Shown here in pieces: positions 1 to 7,498 of a stretch of DNA of 64,000 nucleotides. Made by a program: the position numbers and the translations under genes. This stretch comes from Kordia sp. (lineage in GTDB: Bacteria > Bacteroidota > Bacteroidia > Flavobacteriales > Flavobacteriaceae), in assembly GCF_022447245.1 (NCBI RefSeq), contig NZ_JAKVBC010000011.1:62001-126000 (forward strand), read 5' to 3'. The notes beneath the pieces were generated by a model. That model saw only the letters and a program-made list of their open reading frames with translations. It did not search any database and was not told the origin of the DNA. Positions within the stretch are counted from its first letter, which is position 1; each line of letters starts with the position of its first letter.

Positions 1-183
1 ACTTACATCTAAATCAGTAATACCATTTATATTTACAGTGGGGACATTATTATCCAACGTTCCTGAATCATAGCCTAAATCAATTAGGGCTTGTTCAAAA
101 TTATCATCAGGGACAAACGTATTTTGGGAAAAAAGTAGGGTTGGTAAAACTGTAATAGCTAAAAGTATTTTTTTTATCATCAT
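1..183 (-). CDS. N-terminus of a secreted leucine-rich-repeat protein (partial)
   Basis: Only the first 61 codons are in the window; the gene runs off its left edge. Two adjacent ATG codons (183 and 180) open a signal peptide (MIKKILLAITVLPTLLFSQ). The mature start, VPDDNFEQALIDLGYDSG, followed by an INGITDLDVS-type strand, is typical of the N-terminal region of flavobacterial leucine-rich-repeat proteins exported by the Sec and type IX systems. I infer an extracellular, probably surface-attached, adhesive or binding protein. It lies downstream of and in the same direction as the LytTR regulator, with 108 bases between them that hold a tandem-repeat site (256..284). The C-terminal sorting domain cannot be checked because it is outside the window. 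Confidence 0.75.
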   Translation of the reverse strand, partial: MMIKKILLAITVLPTLLFSQNTFVPDDNFEQALIDLGYDSGTLDNNVPTVNINGITDLDVS

Positions 184-255
184 GCAAAGTTTAGTAAATT
201 GTGATGCTCAAAAATATTCAGCAACAATGCAAAAACTCAGTTATTCATTGGGTTT

Positions 256-284
256 GTGACAAAGGATATCAAAATAGTGACGAA
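256..284 (-). promoter_or_regulatory. Putative LytTR-type tandem operator C
   Basis: On the minus strand TTCGTCAC (277..284) is followed by TTTGTCAC (256..263). The two octamers are in direct repeat with starts 21 bp apart, i.e. a 13-base spacer. LytTR-domain proteins such as AgrA and AlgR bind direct repeats with 12-13 base spacers. The site lies 73 bases upstream of the leucine-rich-repeat gene. Two more copies sit on the other side of the LytTR gene. Binding is inferred. Confidence 0.55.
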
Positions 285-291
285 AGGAAGT

Positions 292-2820
292 TTACAATTT
301 TATGTTCTTAAGCTCTGCTAAGTACGTTTTTCCTACTCCAATATTTTCTTCATTGATTACTACCCAATTTCTTCCTTTTGCTGACACTTGATCTATTCTA
401 ATAATATAAGATTTGTGAATTCTCAAATACTCTAACGGGTCAGGAGTTTTATTTACAAAATCACTTATCTTACAGCGTATAGTAAATGTTTGATCTTTTG
501 TTACGATATCTAAATAATTACCTTGTGATTTTACATATAGTATTTTGTGGGTACCTATTTTAATATCCTGACCATTAGAGCGTACTAAGAGATTTTTTTC
601 ATTGCGTTTTAGATATTTTATCATCAAACGAATTAGTTCTCTTGTAACATCTTTATTGTAGGTTAAAACTCTTATTTTAAAGAAAATATATACCAAACCA
701 ATACACAACAAAACACAAATAAGATAAAACCAACTTGTTTGCCAAAATGGAGGAATAATGATAAATTCTTTTGTTATAACTTTATCATTACAATTATTAA
801 ATAAACAAGCTTTAGCTTCAAAAGTGTATCGTCCTGGTTCTAAAGAAGGAAATGTAATGGTTCTATTTTTAGTTTCTTTCCAACTTTGATCAATCTCTTT
901 CAATCGATATTTATACACTACATCTTCAGAATGTTTAAAGGATATAGCTTGCAAACGAAAGCTAATATCATTTTCCCCATAGGAAAGCCTTAATCGATTG
1001 TTGCTATCTTTTCGTTTTCCTTTCACGCTTAATGAGTTTAAACTTATATAGTCTACTCCCATTACTTCTTTTTGTTCAACTATTCTGCTTGGAAAAAAGC
1101 AGAGTCCTTTAGCTGTTCCTATCCAAATAGTATCGGACACTATTTCGACATCTTCTATTTCATTACTTACTAAACCATCATCCTTTGTAAGTGTTATAAT
1201 AGAGCTTGTAGCATCTTTATGAAATATTATTTTGTTTAATCCTGAATTGGTACAAGCCCAAACTACAGAATCATTTTCCACATATACTTCGTTAATTGAA
1301 TTCGATGTAAGTCCATTCTTTTTTGAAATATTAAAAATCGTATCGCTGTACACTATCACTCCTAAACCTTGTGAAGCTATATAGGCTGTGTTAGTTTTTT
1401 CATTAACAGCGATATTGTCTAATCGAACATTAAGCTTTTCTGATTCACTTTTAATTTTGAGTATTGAATCTTGTTTTTTTACAAATAAACCTTCAGAAGT
1501 GGCCAATAACATTTTATCTTTAAACCAGACTAAATCTTGAATAGAAGGAACAATATTTACTGGTATTTCAGTACTATCATGAATATTGAATATTACTGAT
1601 CGATTAAACGCAAATGCCCTTTTGTGTTTAGTAAAAGATAAATTATTAGCATATAATGCTACAAAAACCTCTTTTGTTAATACATCCATTATTTTATTAT
1701 CCGAGAGTCCATAAACTCTATCTGTATTCATATCATATTCTACCGCAGTAGATGGGAACTTTAATTTTGAGGTGTATAAGTTTTCAATTATATGATGTTT
1801 TTTTCTTGCGATATTTCCATTATAAAAACCAATAAATAAGTCGTTATCCTTATTCTTTGTCAATGAAGTTATTTTTGAAGTTGTATAATTTTTAATTCCA
1901 ATATTCTTAACATAAAATACCCCTGAATTGATCGTCGTAAACCAATAGCCACCTTCATGGTCTATTAAAAAATTTGAAACAGATTTATTGGGTAAGAACG
2001 TATTTAACAAGTTGCCTTGAAAATCATATAATTTAGCTCCCCCATGTCGATAGCCAACAAATAAACTCCCTTGCTTTGTTTGTTTAATACCAATGGGACT
2101 TTTCTTTGTTTTTATCAAATAATTAGTTTGATTATTCTGTATATAAACTTCATGATTTGCCATGAATACATGTATATGATCATTGACTAAAAAACCATGT
2201 ATATTATGGGCTGGTAATATTCTTTTTATAGAATGTAAATCTGTGTCCGTAAGAAGGTATTGTGTACTAAAAAAGGTGCCTTTTTCTATACCGAATGTTT
2301 TGATGGGTTTTACATCTGTTCCTACATACTTACTATTTAAATTACCATTTTTATCAATAACAATTAACCCATTTACTCTATATCCACCTATATGTAGTTT
2401 GCCTTCTGTGATCCTAACACTTTTGATAATACTTGACTTGTAAAGTTGTTTTTTTAAAATATCATTATGTTCATAAGAATAAAACCCATCAAATATTTCA
2501 TTAAAATAAAACAACTTTTGTGAGTGAAAATCATAACACCAAACCTGTCCATTCTTCTGAGGATAGAATTTCAATATTGTATTTCCAGGTAAGCCATCTT
2601 CCACGGTATAATTTTTAAACTCATATCCATTGTAACGTGAAAGACCTTTGTCCGTGGCAAACCATACATATCCTAATTTATCTTGATATACGTCGTATAC
2701 TTCAGAACTAGGCAATCCATCATCTATAGAAAAATTTTGGTATACATACGATTGTGCTTTGCTTAAAAAACAGTAAAAAATTAGTAGCAATACCAAACAA
2801 AAATTTTTGTGAAACAACAT
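292..2820 (-). CDS. Membrane-bound propeller sensor with cytoplasmic LytTR DNA-binding domain
   Basis: The 842-residue protein has a signal peptide (residues 1-22, ending SKAQ), a long region of reg_prop-type beta-propeller blades (GLPSSEVYDVYQD, GYVWFATDKGLSRYNG and repeats to about 600), a Y_Y_Y domain (about 625-690), one membrane helix (about 697-717) and a C-terminal LytTR domain (about 745-842, with ILYVKSQGNYLDI and LRIHKSYIIRID). There is no histidine kinase or receiver, so the periplasmic sensor is joined directly to the DNA-binding domain through the membrane, as in other one-component hybrid regulators of Bacteroidota. Three matching tandem sites surround the gene: one 73 bases upstream of its own start and one in front of each neighbour. 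I infer that it regulates itself, the leucine-rich-repeat gene and the LamG lipoprotein. The ligand is unknown. Confidence 0.88.
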   Translation of the reverse strand: MLFHKNFCLVLLLIFYCFLSKAQSYVYQNFSIDDGLPSSEVYDVYQDKLGYVWFATDKGLSRYNGYEFKNYTVEDGLPGNTILKFYPQKNGQVWCYDFHSQKLFYFNEIFDGFYSYEHNDILKKQLYKSSIIKSVRITEGKLHIGGYRVNGLIVIDKNGNLNSKYVGTDVKPIKTFGIEKGTFFSTQYLLTDTDLHSIKRILPAHNIHGFLVNDHIHVFMANHEVYIQNNQTNYLIKTKKSPIGIKQTKQGSLFVGYRHGGAKLYDFQGNLLNTFLPNKSVSNFLIDHEGGYWFTTINSGVFYVKNIGIKNYTTSKITSLTKNKDNDLFIGFYNGNIARKKHHIIENLYTSKLKFPSTAVEYDMNTDRVYGLSDNKIMDVLTKEVFVALYANNLSFTKHKRAFAFNRSVIFNIHDSTEIPVNIVPSIQDLVWFKDKMLLATSEGLFVKKQDSILKIKSESEKLNVRLDNIAVNEKTNTAYIASQGLGVIVYSDTIFNISKKNGLTSNSINEVYVENDSVVWACTNSGLNKIIFHKDATSSIITLTKDDGLVSNEIEDVEIVSDTIWIGTAKGLCFFPSRIVEQKEVMGVDYISLNSLSVKGKRKDSNNRLRLSYGENDISFRLQAISFKHSEDVVYKYRLKEIDQSWKETKNRTITFPSLEPGRYTFEAKACLFNNCNDKVITKEFIIIPPFWQTSWFYLICVLLCIGLVYIFFKIRVLTYNKDVTRELIRLMIKYLKRNEKNLLVRSNGQDIKIGTHKILYVKSQGNYLDIVTKDQTFTIRCKISDFVNKTPDPLEYLRIHKSYIIRIDQVSAKGRNWVVINEENIGVGKTYLAELKNIKL

Positions 2821-2893
2821 ATATAAAAATTATATAACAAAAGTATTATTATTAAGAACAACATAAAATAATATAACACTCAAGCTTTTTCCG

Positions 2894-2922
2894 TTCGTCA
2901 CTATTTTAAATACGTTTATCAC
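2894..2922 (+). promoter_or_regulatory. Putative LytTR-type tandem operator A
   Basis: TTCGTCAC (2894..2901) and TTTATCAC (2915..2922) form a direct repeat with starts 21 bp apart. The spacer TATTTTAAATACG resembles the spacers of the other two sites. It lies 73 bases upstream of the LytTR gene start, which suggests autoregulation (inference). Confidence 0.55.
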
Positions 2923-3104
2923 TTTTAGCCGTATTAACTGCGATTGAAGACAAATCAAAACAAGAAATTATACAATATTTGAATTTTATTATCCTTATTA
3001 TTTTTTCGCATTATTCTTTAAAAAATAATATCATATACTATAAAACACCTCAAACTTCACAATTGTTTCTTTAAAGAAAATTTTTGAGGTGACAAAAATA
3101 CCTT

Positions 3105-3133
3105 TTCATCACTAAAATTAATACGTTCATCAC
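3105..3133 (+). promoter_or_regulatory. Putative LytTR-type tandem operator B
   Basis: Two identical octamers TTCATCAC (3105..3112 and 3126..3133) lie in direct repeat with starts 21 bp apart and spacer TAAAATTAATACG. The site lies 167 bases upstream of the LamG lipoprotein and has the same geometry as sites A and C. Confidence 0.55.
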
Positions 3134-3300
3134 ATCGCGTTGCGCTTTTATAAAAGGTCATTCATAGTATTTTATTTTTTGTGAGTTATTAGATTTCTTT
3201 GAACCATCATTTTGTCTAAAAGTTACAAATCAACCAAACCAAAAAAGCATTCACTTTTAGAAATCATATCATTCACAAAATCAAAACTAAAACTGTAATT

Positions 3301-4098
3301 ATGAAATTGTTCTTTTTTAAAATTTTAATCATAATCATCTTCTATACATTATCGAGTTTTTCTTGCGATGACAATACTGAGAATTCACAAAATGAAATGT
3401 TAAATACGATACCACCTGAAGGGCTTTTATTTTCGTTTGAATTCAATGGAAATCTATTTAGTAATCACGGAGAAAATATAAATCATACTAGTCAAGGCGG
3501 TATTATGTATACAACTGATAGGTTTGTAAGTAATCATGCAATTATGCTTGATGGAACTGAAGACACGATGCTAATCTTTGAAAATTCAGACGCAATAAAT
3601 ATCGGTTTTAATAATATGTCCTATTCTATTGTCATTTGTTATAAAACGACGACTCCTTTTAGTATATTTACCTCTGCACAACTTATTGAAAAGAGGAATG
3701 GAATTGGTAGTGAAGCATATCCATTTTCTTTAATTGTACAAGATTCAAATATTGTTGGTGTTGTTTATGATGGCACTACGAATAATAGTATTGAAACTTC
3801 TTTAAACTCAAATGATTCTTGGACACAAGTTCCCTTTCTTTACAATGCTGATACTCAAAAAACATTACTTTACACCAATGCTTCACTGACATCAGAGTTA
3901 GATGTAAGAACTTTAAGAAGTATTCACAACAATGCTAATTTTTATATTGGGAACTCAAAAAATGGTATACGTCCCTTCTCAGGAGGAATAGATGATATTT
4001 ATATCTATGAAAAAGCATTATCTACAGAAGAAATCAGTCAAATTTTTTCACCTACAAATTATGACTATACAAATGTTACTAGTTTATCAATAATTTAA
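3301..4098 (+). CDS. LamG/concanavalin-like lipoprotein
   Basis: A 265-residue protein with a lipoprotein signal peptide: a hydrophobic stretch then SSFS before Cys22, followed by DDN, the acidic motif typical of surface-exposed lipoproteins in Bacteroidota. The rest is one LamG/pentraxin-like jelly-roll domain: LLFSFEFNGNLFSNHG at the start, an RFVSNHAIMLDGTED strand, and the hallmark end GGIDDIYIYEKALSTEEI. Such domains bind glycans or mediate adhesion; the substrate cannot be told. It is divergent from the LytTR regulator and has a tandem site in its upstream region, so it is probably part of that regulon. The last 15 residues after the LamG fold show no known motif. Confidence 0.8.
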   Translation: MKLFFFKILIIIIFYTLSSFSCDDNTENSQNEMLNTIPPEGLLFSFEFNGNLFSNHGENINHTSQGGIMYTTDRFVSNHAIMLDGTEDTMLIFENSDAINIGFNNMSYSIVICYKTTTPFSIFTSAQLIEKRNGIGSEAYPFSLIVQDSNIVGVVYDGTTNNSIETSLNSNDSWTQVPFLYNADTQKTLLYTNASLTSELDVRTLRSIHNNANFYIGNSKNGIRPFSGGIDDIYIYEKALSTEEISQIFSPTNYDYTNVTSLSII

Positions 4099-4261
4099 TT
4101 GCGAAACAGGTATTTCTTCAATTTTACTTTTTAAAAAAACACATACTAGCTTTACATCAGTATTTTGATTCCTATGTCCTTACACTTTATATCAACATCT
4201 GTGCTTGTATAACAACAAGTACAAATTCAATTTTCTATTATTAATTTAAAACCAAAAAGTT

Positions 4262-4432
4262 ATGAAACTTAAAACATTGAAAGTATTCCAAATGAACCAT
4301 CATTTAGAAAGAAAACTATTAGGAGGTACTACAAAAACAGAAAGGAAAACCACTTGAGAAACTCCAATTACAGATCCTTATGTAGGTTCTAAAAATCTTG
4401 AAGAAGAAAACATGAATTCAAGTAATTATTAA
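4262..4432 (+). pseudogene. GG-leader peptide gene interrupted by in-frame TGA
   Basis: The frame opens MKLKTLKVFQMNHHLERKLL then GGTTKTERKTT, stops at TGA 4355..4357, and continues in the same frame as ETPITDPYVGSKNLEEEN to a TAA at 4430..4432. The gene just downstream (4457..4615) has the same layout with NRETPITDPNEE, where AGA occupies the position of this TGA. The upstream copy therefore appears to have lost its core by a single A-to-T change. The product would have been a short ribosomal peptide with a GG cleavage site. Readthrough cannot be excluded, but no selenocysteine machinery is visible here. Confidence 0.7.
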
Positions 4433-4456
4433 TATTAACTAAAAAAATATAAGAAA

Positions 4457-4615
4457 ATGAAATTCAAAACATTAAAGTTAACTAAAATAGATAACAATTT
4501 ACAAGAAAGAATCTGTGGAGGAACTACATCTACAGAAAATGAAGCCAATAGAGAAACTCCAATTACTGACCCAAATGAAGAAGCTAGTTTTTTAGAAGAG
4601 TTGTATAGCAAATAG
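4457..4615 (+). CDS. GG-leader natural-product precursor peptide
   Basis: A 52-residue peptide, too short for most gene callers. The leader MKFKTLKLTKIDNNLQERIC ends in GG (21-22). The core, starting TTSTENEANRETPITDP, is rich in Thr, Ser, Glu and Asp and has a single Cys just before the GG. Leaders of the form MK(L/F)KTLKL...GG are common in Bacteroidota natural-product precursors that are exported and trimmed by C39-type ABC transporters. It follows a broken paralogue by 24 bases. No maturase or transporter is encoded in this window, so the modification class is unknown; the acidic, Thr-rich core contains no Cys-based ring pattern. Confidence 0.7.
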   Translation: MKFKTLKLTKIDNNLQERICGGTTSTENEANRETPITDPNEEASFLEELYSK

Positions 4616-4798
4616 ATTGAAAAATGAAGTGTGTTAAATTTTCATATTGCTCTCATATATAATCACAGTAATATCTGAAAAGAAACTTTATTTTCATTTC
4701 TTCTCTAAGATTATATAGCAAGCTAGAAAGTAATACATTTAAAAATCAGTCTTTGATAAGATTACCTCAAATTCAAATTAATTATCAAATCATAAATT

Positions 4799-5002
4799 AT
4801 GAAAAAACAAATTTTAAAATCATTAACATTAAAAAAGAAAACAATTTCAAACTTTGAAATTACTGAAATCAATGGAGGAATTTCTGGTGGACCATGTGGT
4901 TCTCACGGTAATTCAATGTGTTGTGCAAAAACATACAACCAAAATTGTAGATATACAGACCGTAGAACATGTACAGGCTCAGTTATACATTGCGCAGAAT
5001 AA
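4799..5002 (+). CDS. Cys-rich GG-leader peptide, lanthipeptide-like precursor
   Basis: A 67-residue peptide. The leader MKKQILKSLTLKKKTISNFE...INGG has the LxLxKKxISNxxxxxxxGG signature of precursors annotated in flavobacteria as class I lanthipeptides. The core after GG27 has six Cys (33, 41, 42, 50, 58, 65) and many Ser/Thr residues. Either lanthionine rings or disulfides are possible. No LanB, LanC or LanT homologue occurs in the window, so the machinery must be elsewhere or absent. It lies in an accessory strip with two other GG-leader genes upstream. Confidence 0.75.
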   Translation: MKKQILKSLTLKKKTISNFEITEINGGISGGPCGSHGNSMCCAKTYNQNCRYTDRRTCTGSVIHCAE

Positions 5003-5022
5003 GCTTTAAATACCAATTTTTA

Positions 5023-5060
5023 ATTAATCATGGTTGGAAGAAATTTCAATCATGATTAAT
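5023..5060. terminator. Inverted repeat after the Cys-rich peptide gene
   Basis: ATTAATCATGGTTG pairs with CAATCATGATTAAT across a short loop, 20 bases after the stop of the peptide gene. No T-run follows, so it could be a weak terminator or an mRNA-end stabiliser. Confidence 0.4.
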
Positions 5061-5088
5061 ATTAAGTTCTGTATCAAACCCTTCGTAA

Positions 5089-5289
5089 CGATATGCATTC
5101 CCTTTCCGCATTTGGACAAATGAACGAAACTATCAAGTTGGTTTAATGGATGTTTCAGAATGTCAATGGTCTGACGCTGAAATATTGGACGTTATGCTAG
5201 ATCGAAAAGACAGCTTGAATCATCCATGGATAAAAGAAGTATTTCATATAACAGATCATATCGTTGCAGAAGACCAAACGGTTATTTAA
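5089..5289 (+). pseudogene. C-terminal remnant of an unidentified gene
   Basis: A 66-codon open stretch begins directly after an in-frame TAA and ends at TAA 5287..5289. It reads like real protein: AFPFRIWTNERNYQVGLMDV followed by SECQWSDAEILDVMLDRKDS and a WIKEVFHITDHIVAEDQ end. The only ATG (5146) would give 47 residues and would cut off the well-formed N-terminal part. I do not recognise the family. It looks like the surviving 3' end of a larger gene in a strip with much decay. Confidence 0.4.
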
Positions 5290-5460
5290 TATTTACATAA
5301 TTCTTGCTAAATTATTAAAACTCTTTCTTTTTTTCGGAAAACCGCATTGTATGTTTATAATCTTTGTTTTACTTTTAAAAATAAACGGAAATCTTTGAGA
5401 ATACACATTGCCATTTTTGTTGAAATGTATGCTGAGTAAAAATATAAAATGTAAAAAATC

Positions 5461-5667
5461 ATGAATCTACAAACGAAACAATTATTGCTATATGGTGTGA
5501 TTTCTGGAATTATTTTCGCCGTAATGATGGCTGGATTCGATTATTTTAATGGAGAAGAATTCAGTGGATTGAAATTTATAATACACGCTTCACTTTTTGG
5601 TTTTTTTATGGCTATCACAGATAAATATATATTGAACAAAAAAAAGAAAGGTGTCGAAAAAGAATAA
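5461..5667 (+). CDS. Small two-helix membrane protein
   Basis: A 68-residue protein with two predicted membrane helices (about 8-27 and 38-57), a short polar link FNGEEFSG and a basic C-terminal tail (KKKKGVEKE). I recognise no family. It ends three bases before the ATG of the next gene, so the two are probably co-transcribed. It may be a membrane partner of the downstream Cys-containing protein; that is only positional inference. Confidence 0.55.
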   Translation: MNLQTKQLLLYGVISGIIFAVMMAGFDYFNGEEFSGLKFIIHASLFGFFMAITDKYILNKKKKGVEKE

Positions 5668-5670
5668 CGC

Positions 5671-6054
5671 ATGAATTCAAACTGCACACCTGCACCACAA
5701 AATAAGAAAGAATTTATTACTGATGTTGGAAAAATTCTTGTAGCGGAACATGGAAAACAAAAATATTACAAGCCTGAAGAAGTAAAAAAAGCTTCTAAAA
5801 AGTCGAAATACTACGATGCTATGCATTGCTGGGCAATGTGTATCTTTTCTTCACATTCTGACTTTGACAGCTGTCATCAAGCTAGAAGAAAAGTGTGCGA
5901 TTATGTAGCTATGAAAACAGAAATGTTAGATGGGTTGACCACAAGTGCCGCTAATGTTGATTGGTTAGAAATTCCAAACTTAGACATAGACGCTTCTTGG
6001 CTAGACTTAGGAGATATTTTTGGAGGAATTCTTGAAGGTATTGGAGACTTTTAG
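5671..6054 (+). CDS. Unknown Cys-containing protein with a glycine-rich tail, probably frameshifted near its end
   Basis: A 127-residue cytosolic-looking protein with no signal peptide. The middle has four Cys and two His in a helical-looking stretch (DAMHCWAMCIFSSHSDFDSC, then HQARRKVCDY). The tail is a GG-rich amphipathic run (LGDIFGGILEGIGDF) that stops at TAG 6052..6054. One more T in the T4 run 6049..6052 would continue the pattern as LGGIFDGF and end at 6077, so the last eight residues seem to have been lost by a one-base deletion. I recognise no family. Together with the preceding small membrane protein and the following toxin-like gene it could be part of a secreted-effector strip. 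Confidence 0.55.
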   Translation: MNSNCTPAPQNKKEFITDVGKILVAEHGKQKYYKPEEVKKASKKSKYYDAMHCWAMCIFSSHSDFDSCHQARRKVCDYVAMKTEMLDGLTTSAANVDWLEIPNLDIDASWLDLGDIFGGILEGIGDF

Positions 6055-6287
6055 GCGGTATTTTTGATGGGTTTTAAAACAACTATACAAGTTCTCAATA
6101 CAGAAATATATGTTTTTGAAAACGTATAAAATCATTCGCATTTTTTAGTTTTAAAATGCAAGAAACCTCTTTTTTTATGTTTAAGATTATTCTATATTTA
6201 TAAAGAATAACGAAGACGTTGCTATAAAAATCAGCTTTTCCTATTTGTATTTTACAAATAACTGACCTAAACCTTAGAGACTAACCT

Positions 6288-6701
6288 ATGAAAACGCATG
6301 CTAAAAAAACACCAAAGAATAAAAGCCAATCGGCTGCAAACACAACTTCTCAAAAGCAAAAAGAAAGTAAACCTACTTTTCAGTTTGTTGACAATCGACC
6401 TGAGGCAATTACACAAAGAAAACTACAAGACAACATAACTAAAAACTCTTCACAACAACCTGTCCTTCAAATGGCTGGTGGCGGAAATGCGTTTCTAGCT
6501 GGACAAGGAGCTTACTGGCATGTACATTACGATCATGTTAAATTTGGCACAAATAACCAAACCCGAGTAGATTTTGGTGGTCGTACAAGAAAACAGATTC
6601 GTAAAAAATTAAAAGAAGTAAAAGGTTTGGCTGCTATTTCACCACAAGGAAGACTTACCTATCATCAGTGTATCAACTATATTGATAAACATATTCAATA
6701 A
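6288..6701 (+). CDS. Small polymorphic-toxin/eCIS-cargo-like protein
   Basis: A 137-residue basic protein with no signal peptide. Residues 31-47 contain FVDNRPEA and QRKLQ, a short motif I know from the N-terminal regions of large predicted toxins linked to extracellular contractile injection systems and polymorphic-toxin loci. Residues 1-30 are low-complexity (Lys, Ser, Gln). The C-terminal 70 residues form a compact region with a His cluster (WHVHYDH, His78/80/83), FGGRTRKQ and TYHQCINYIDKH, which may be a catalytic tip, for example a nuclease; this is a guess. No injection-system structural genes are in the window, so the delivery route is unknown. No immunity gene is obvious. Confidence 0.6.
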   Translation: MKTHAKKTPKNKSQSAANTTSQKQKESKPTFQFVDNRPEAITQRKLQDNITKNSSQQPVLQMAGGGNAFLAGQGAYWHVHYDHVKFGTNNQTRVDFGGRTRKQIRKKLKEVKGLAAISPQGRLTYHQCINYIDKHIQ

Positions 6702-6868
6702 AAAGAACATAGGTTTTAGAAGCTTTCTCTTTTTTAGTTGTCTTTAAAAGCTTTTGAATACACTCCTAGTCAATTCATTGGATATTATCTGAGTAATGGA
6801 AAAGAAAATCACTAACTTTAAACCTGCCTACCATAGACAATTAAAACAAGCTTTTCGCATAGAAAAAA

Positions 6869-7429
6869 ATGAAAGAAATAATTCAGTCGCACATAGCGTT
6901 TTCAGATGAAAGTTATAACCTCTTGATAAACATTGCAACTGAAAGAGAAGTAAGAAAGAATCGATTAATATTCCATCCAAGTAAACCGACAAATAAGATT
7001 TTGTTCTTAAAAAAAGGACTTCTTCGGGGATATAAAATTATCGATGGCAAAGAACATACCCATCATTTCTATTTTGCCGATTGGTTTGCAACAGACTTCA
7101 ACAGTTTTTTAACAAAAGAACCAAGCCAAATCTATATTAAGACAATAGAGGATACTGTTTATCTTGAATTTCAAAAGAAAGACCTTTTGAACCTTTACTA
7201 CAAATCACATCAATTAGAAGCATTAGGCAGAATCATTGCAGAGAAAGCTTATCTAGCTACTGTAGAGAAGTTAGCGAATATGCAATTATACAACTTGGCT
7301 GAAAAATATCAACTATTGATGAAAACAAGTCCTAGTATTATTCAAAGAGTACCCCAAAAGTACATTGCCTCATACTTGGGAGTTTCAGAGCAAAGTTTAA
7401 GTAGAATCAAAAAACAAGTCATTTCTTAA
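6869..7429 (+). CDS. Crp/Fnr-family transcriptional regulator
   Basis: A 186-residue protein with an N-terminal cyclic-nucleotide-binding-like jelly roll (about 20-115; NKILFLKKGLLRGYKI, HFYFADWFATDF) and a short C-terminal winged helix (QKYIASYLGVSEQSLSRIKK, about 163-183). It lacks a clear cyclic-AMP pocket and Fnr iron-sulfur cysteines, as is usual for the many Crp-like regulators of Bacteroidota, whose ligands are unknown. It lies 69 bases upstream of the S33 hydrolase in the same direction and may be co-transcribed with it or control it. Confidence 0.85.
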   Translation: MKEIIQSHIAFSDESYNLLINIATEREVRKNRLIFHPSKPTNKILFLKKGLLRGYKIIDGKEHTHHFYFADWFATDFNSFLTKEPSQIYIKTIEDTVYLEFQKKDLLNLYYKSHQLEALGRIIAEKAYLATVEKLANMQLYNLAEKYQLLMKTSPSIIQRVPQKYIASYLGVSEQSLSRIKKQVIS

Positions 7430-7498
7430 CAAATGTGAATGTTTAAATCATTTATCAGTATTTACTTTGTAAAGTAGTTCAACCTAATAAAGTTTTGT

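Larger units (their letters stand above)
2821..3300. other. 480-base divergent intergenic region holding two tandem sites
   Basis: This stretch separates the LytTR gene (leftward) from the LamG lipoprotein (rightward). I see no open frame with a plausible protein and no RNA gene. It holds tandem sites A (2894..2922) and B (3105..3133). The rest is very AT-rich. Confidence 0.6.

Noticed and set aside
2183-2443. Open frame on the plus strand inside the LytTR gene
   Set aside because: It is antisense to a well-supported protein and has no domain or leader of its own.
4355-4357. TGA read as selenocysteine or tryptophan
   Set aside because: There is no SECIS-like hairpin and no selA, selB or selC in the window. 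Other damaged genes have TAA instead, and intact genes end with ordinary TGA, so recoding is not supported.
5671-6054. Phospholipase A2-like enzyme because of the Cys/His stretch
   Set aside because: The CCxxHDxC motif is absent, so this assignment is not supported.
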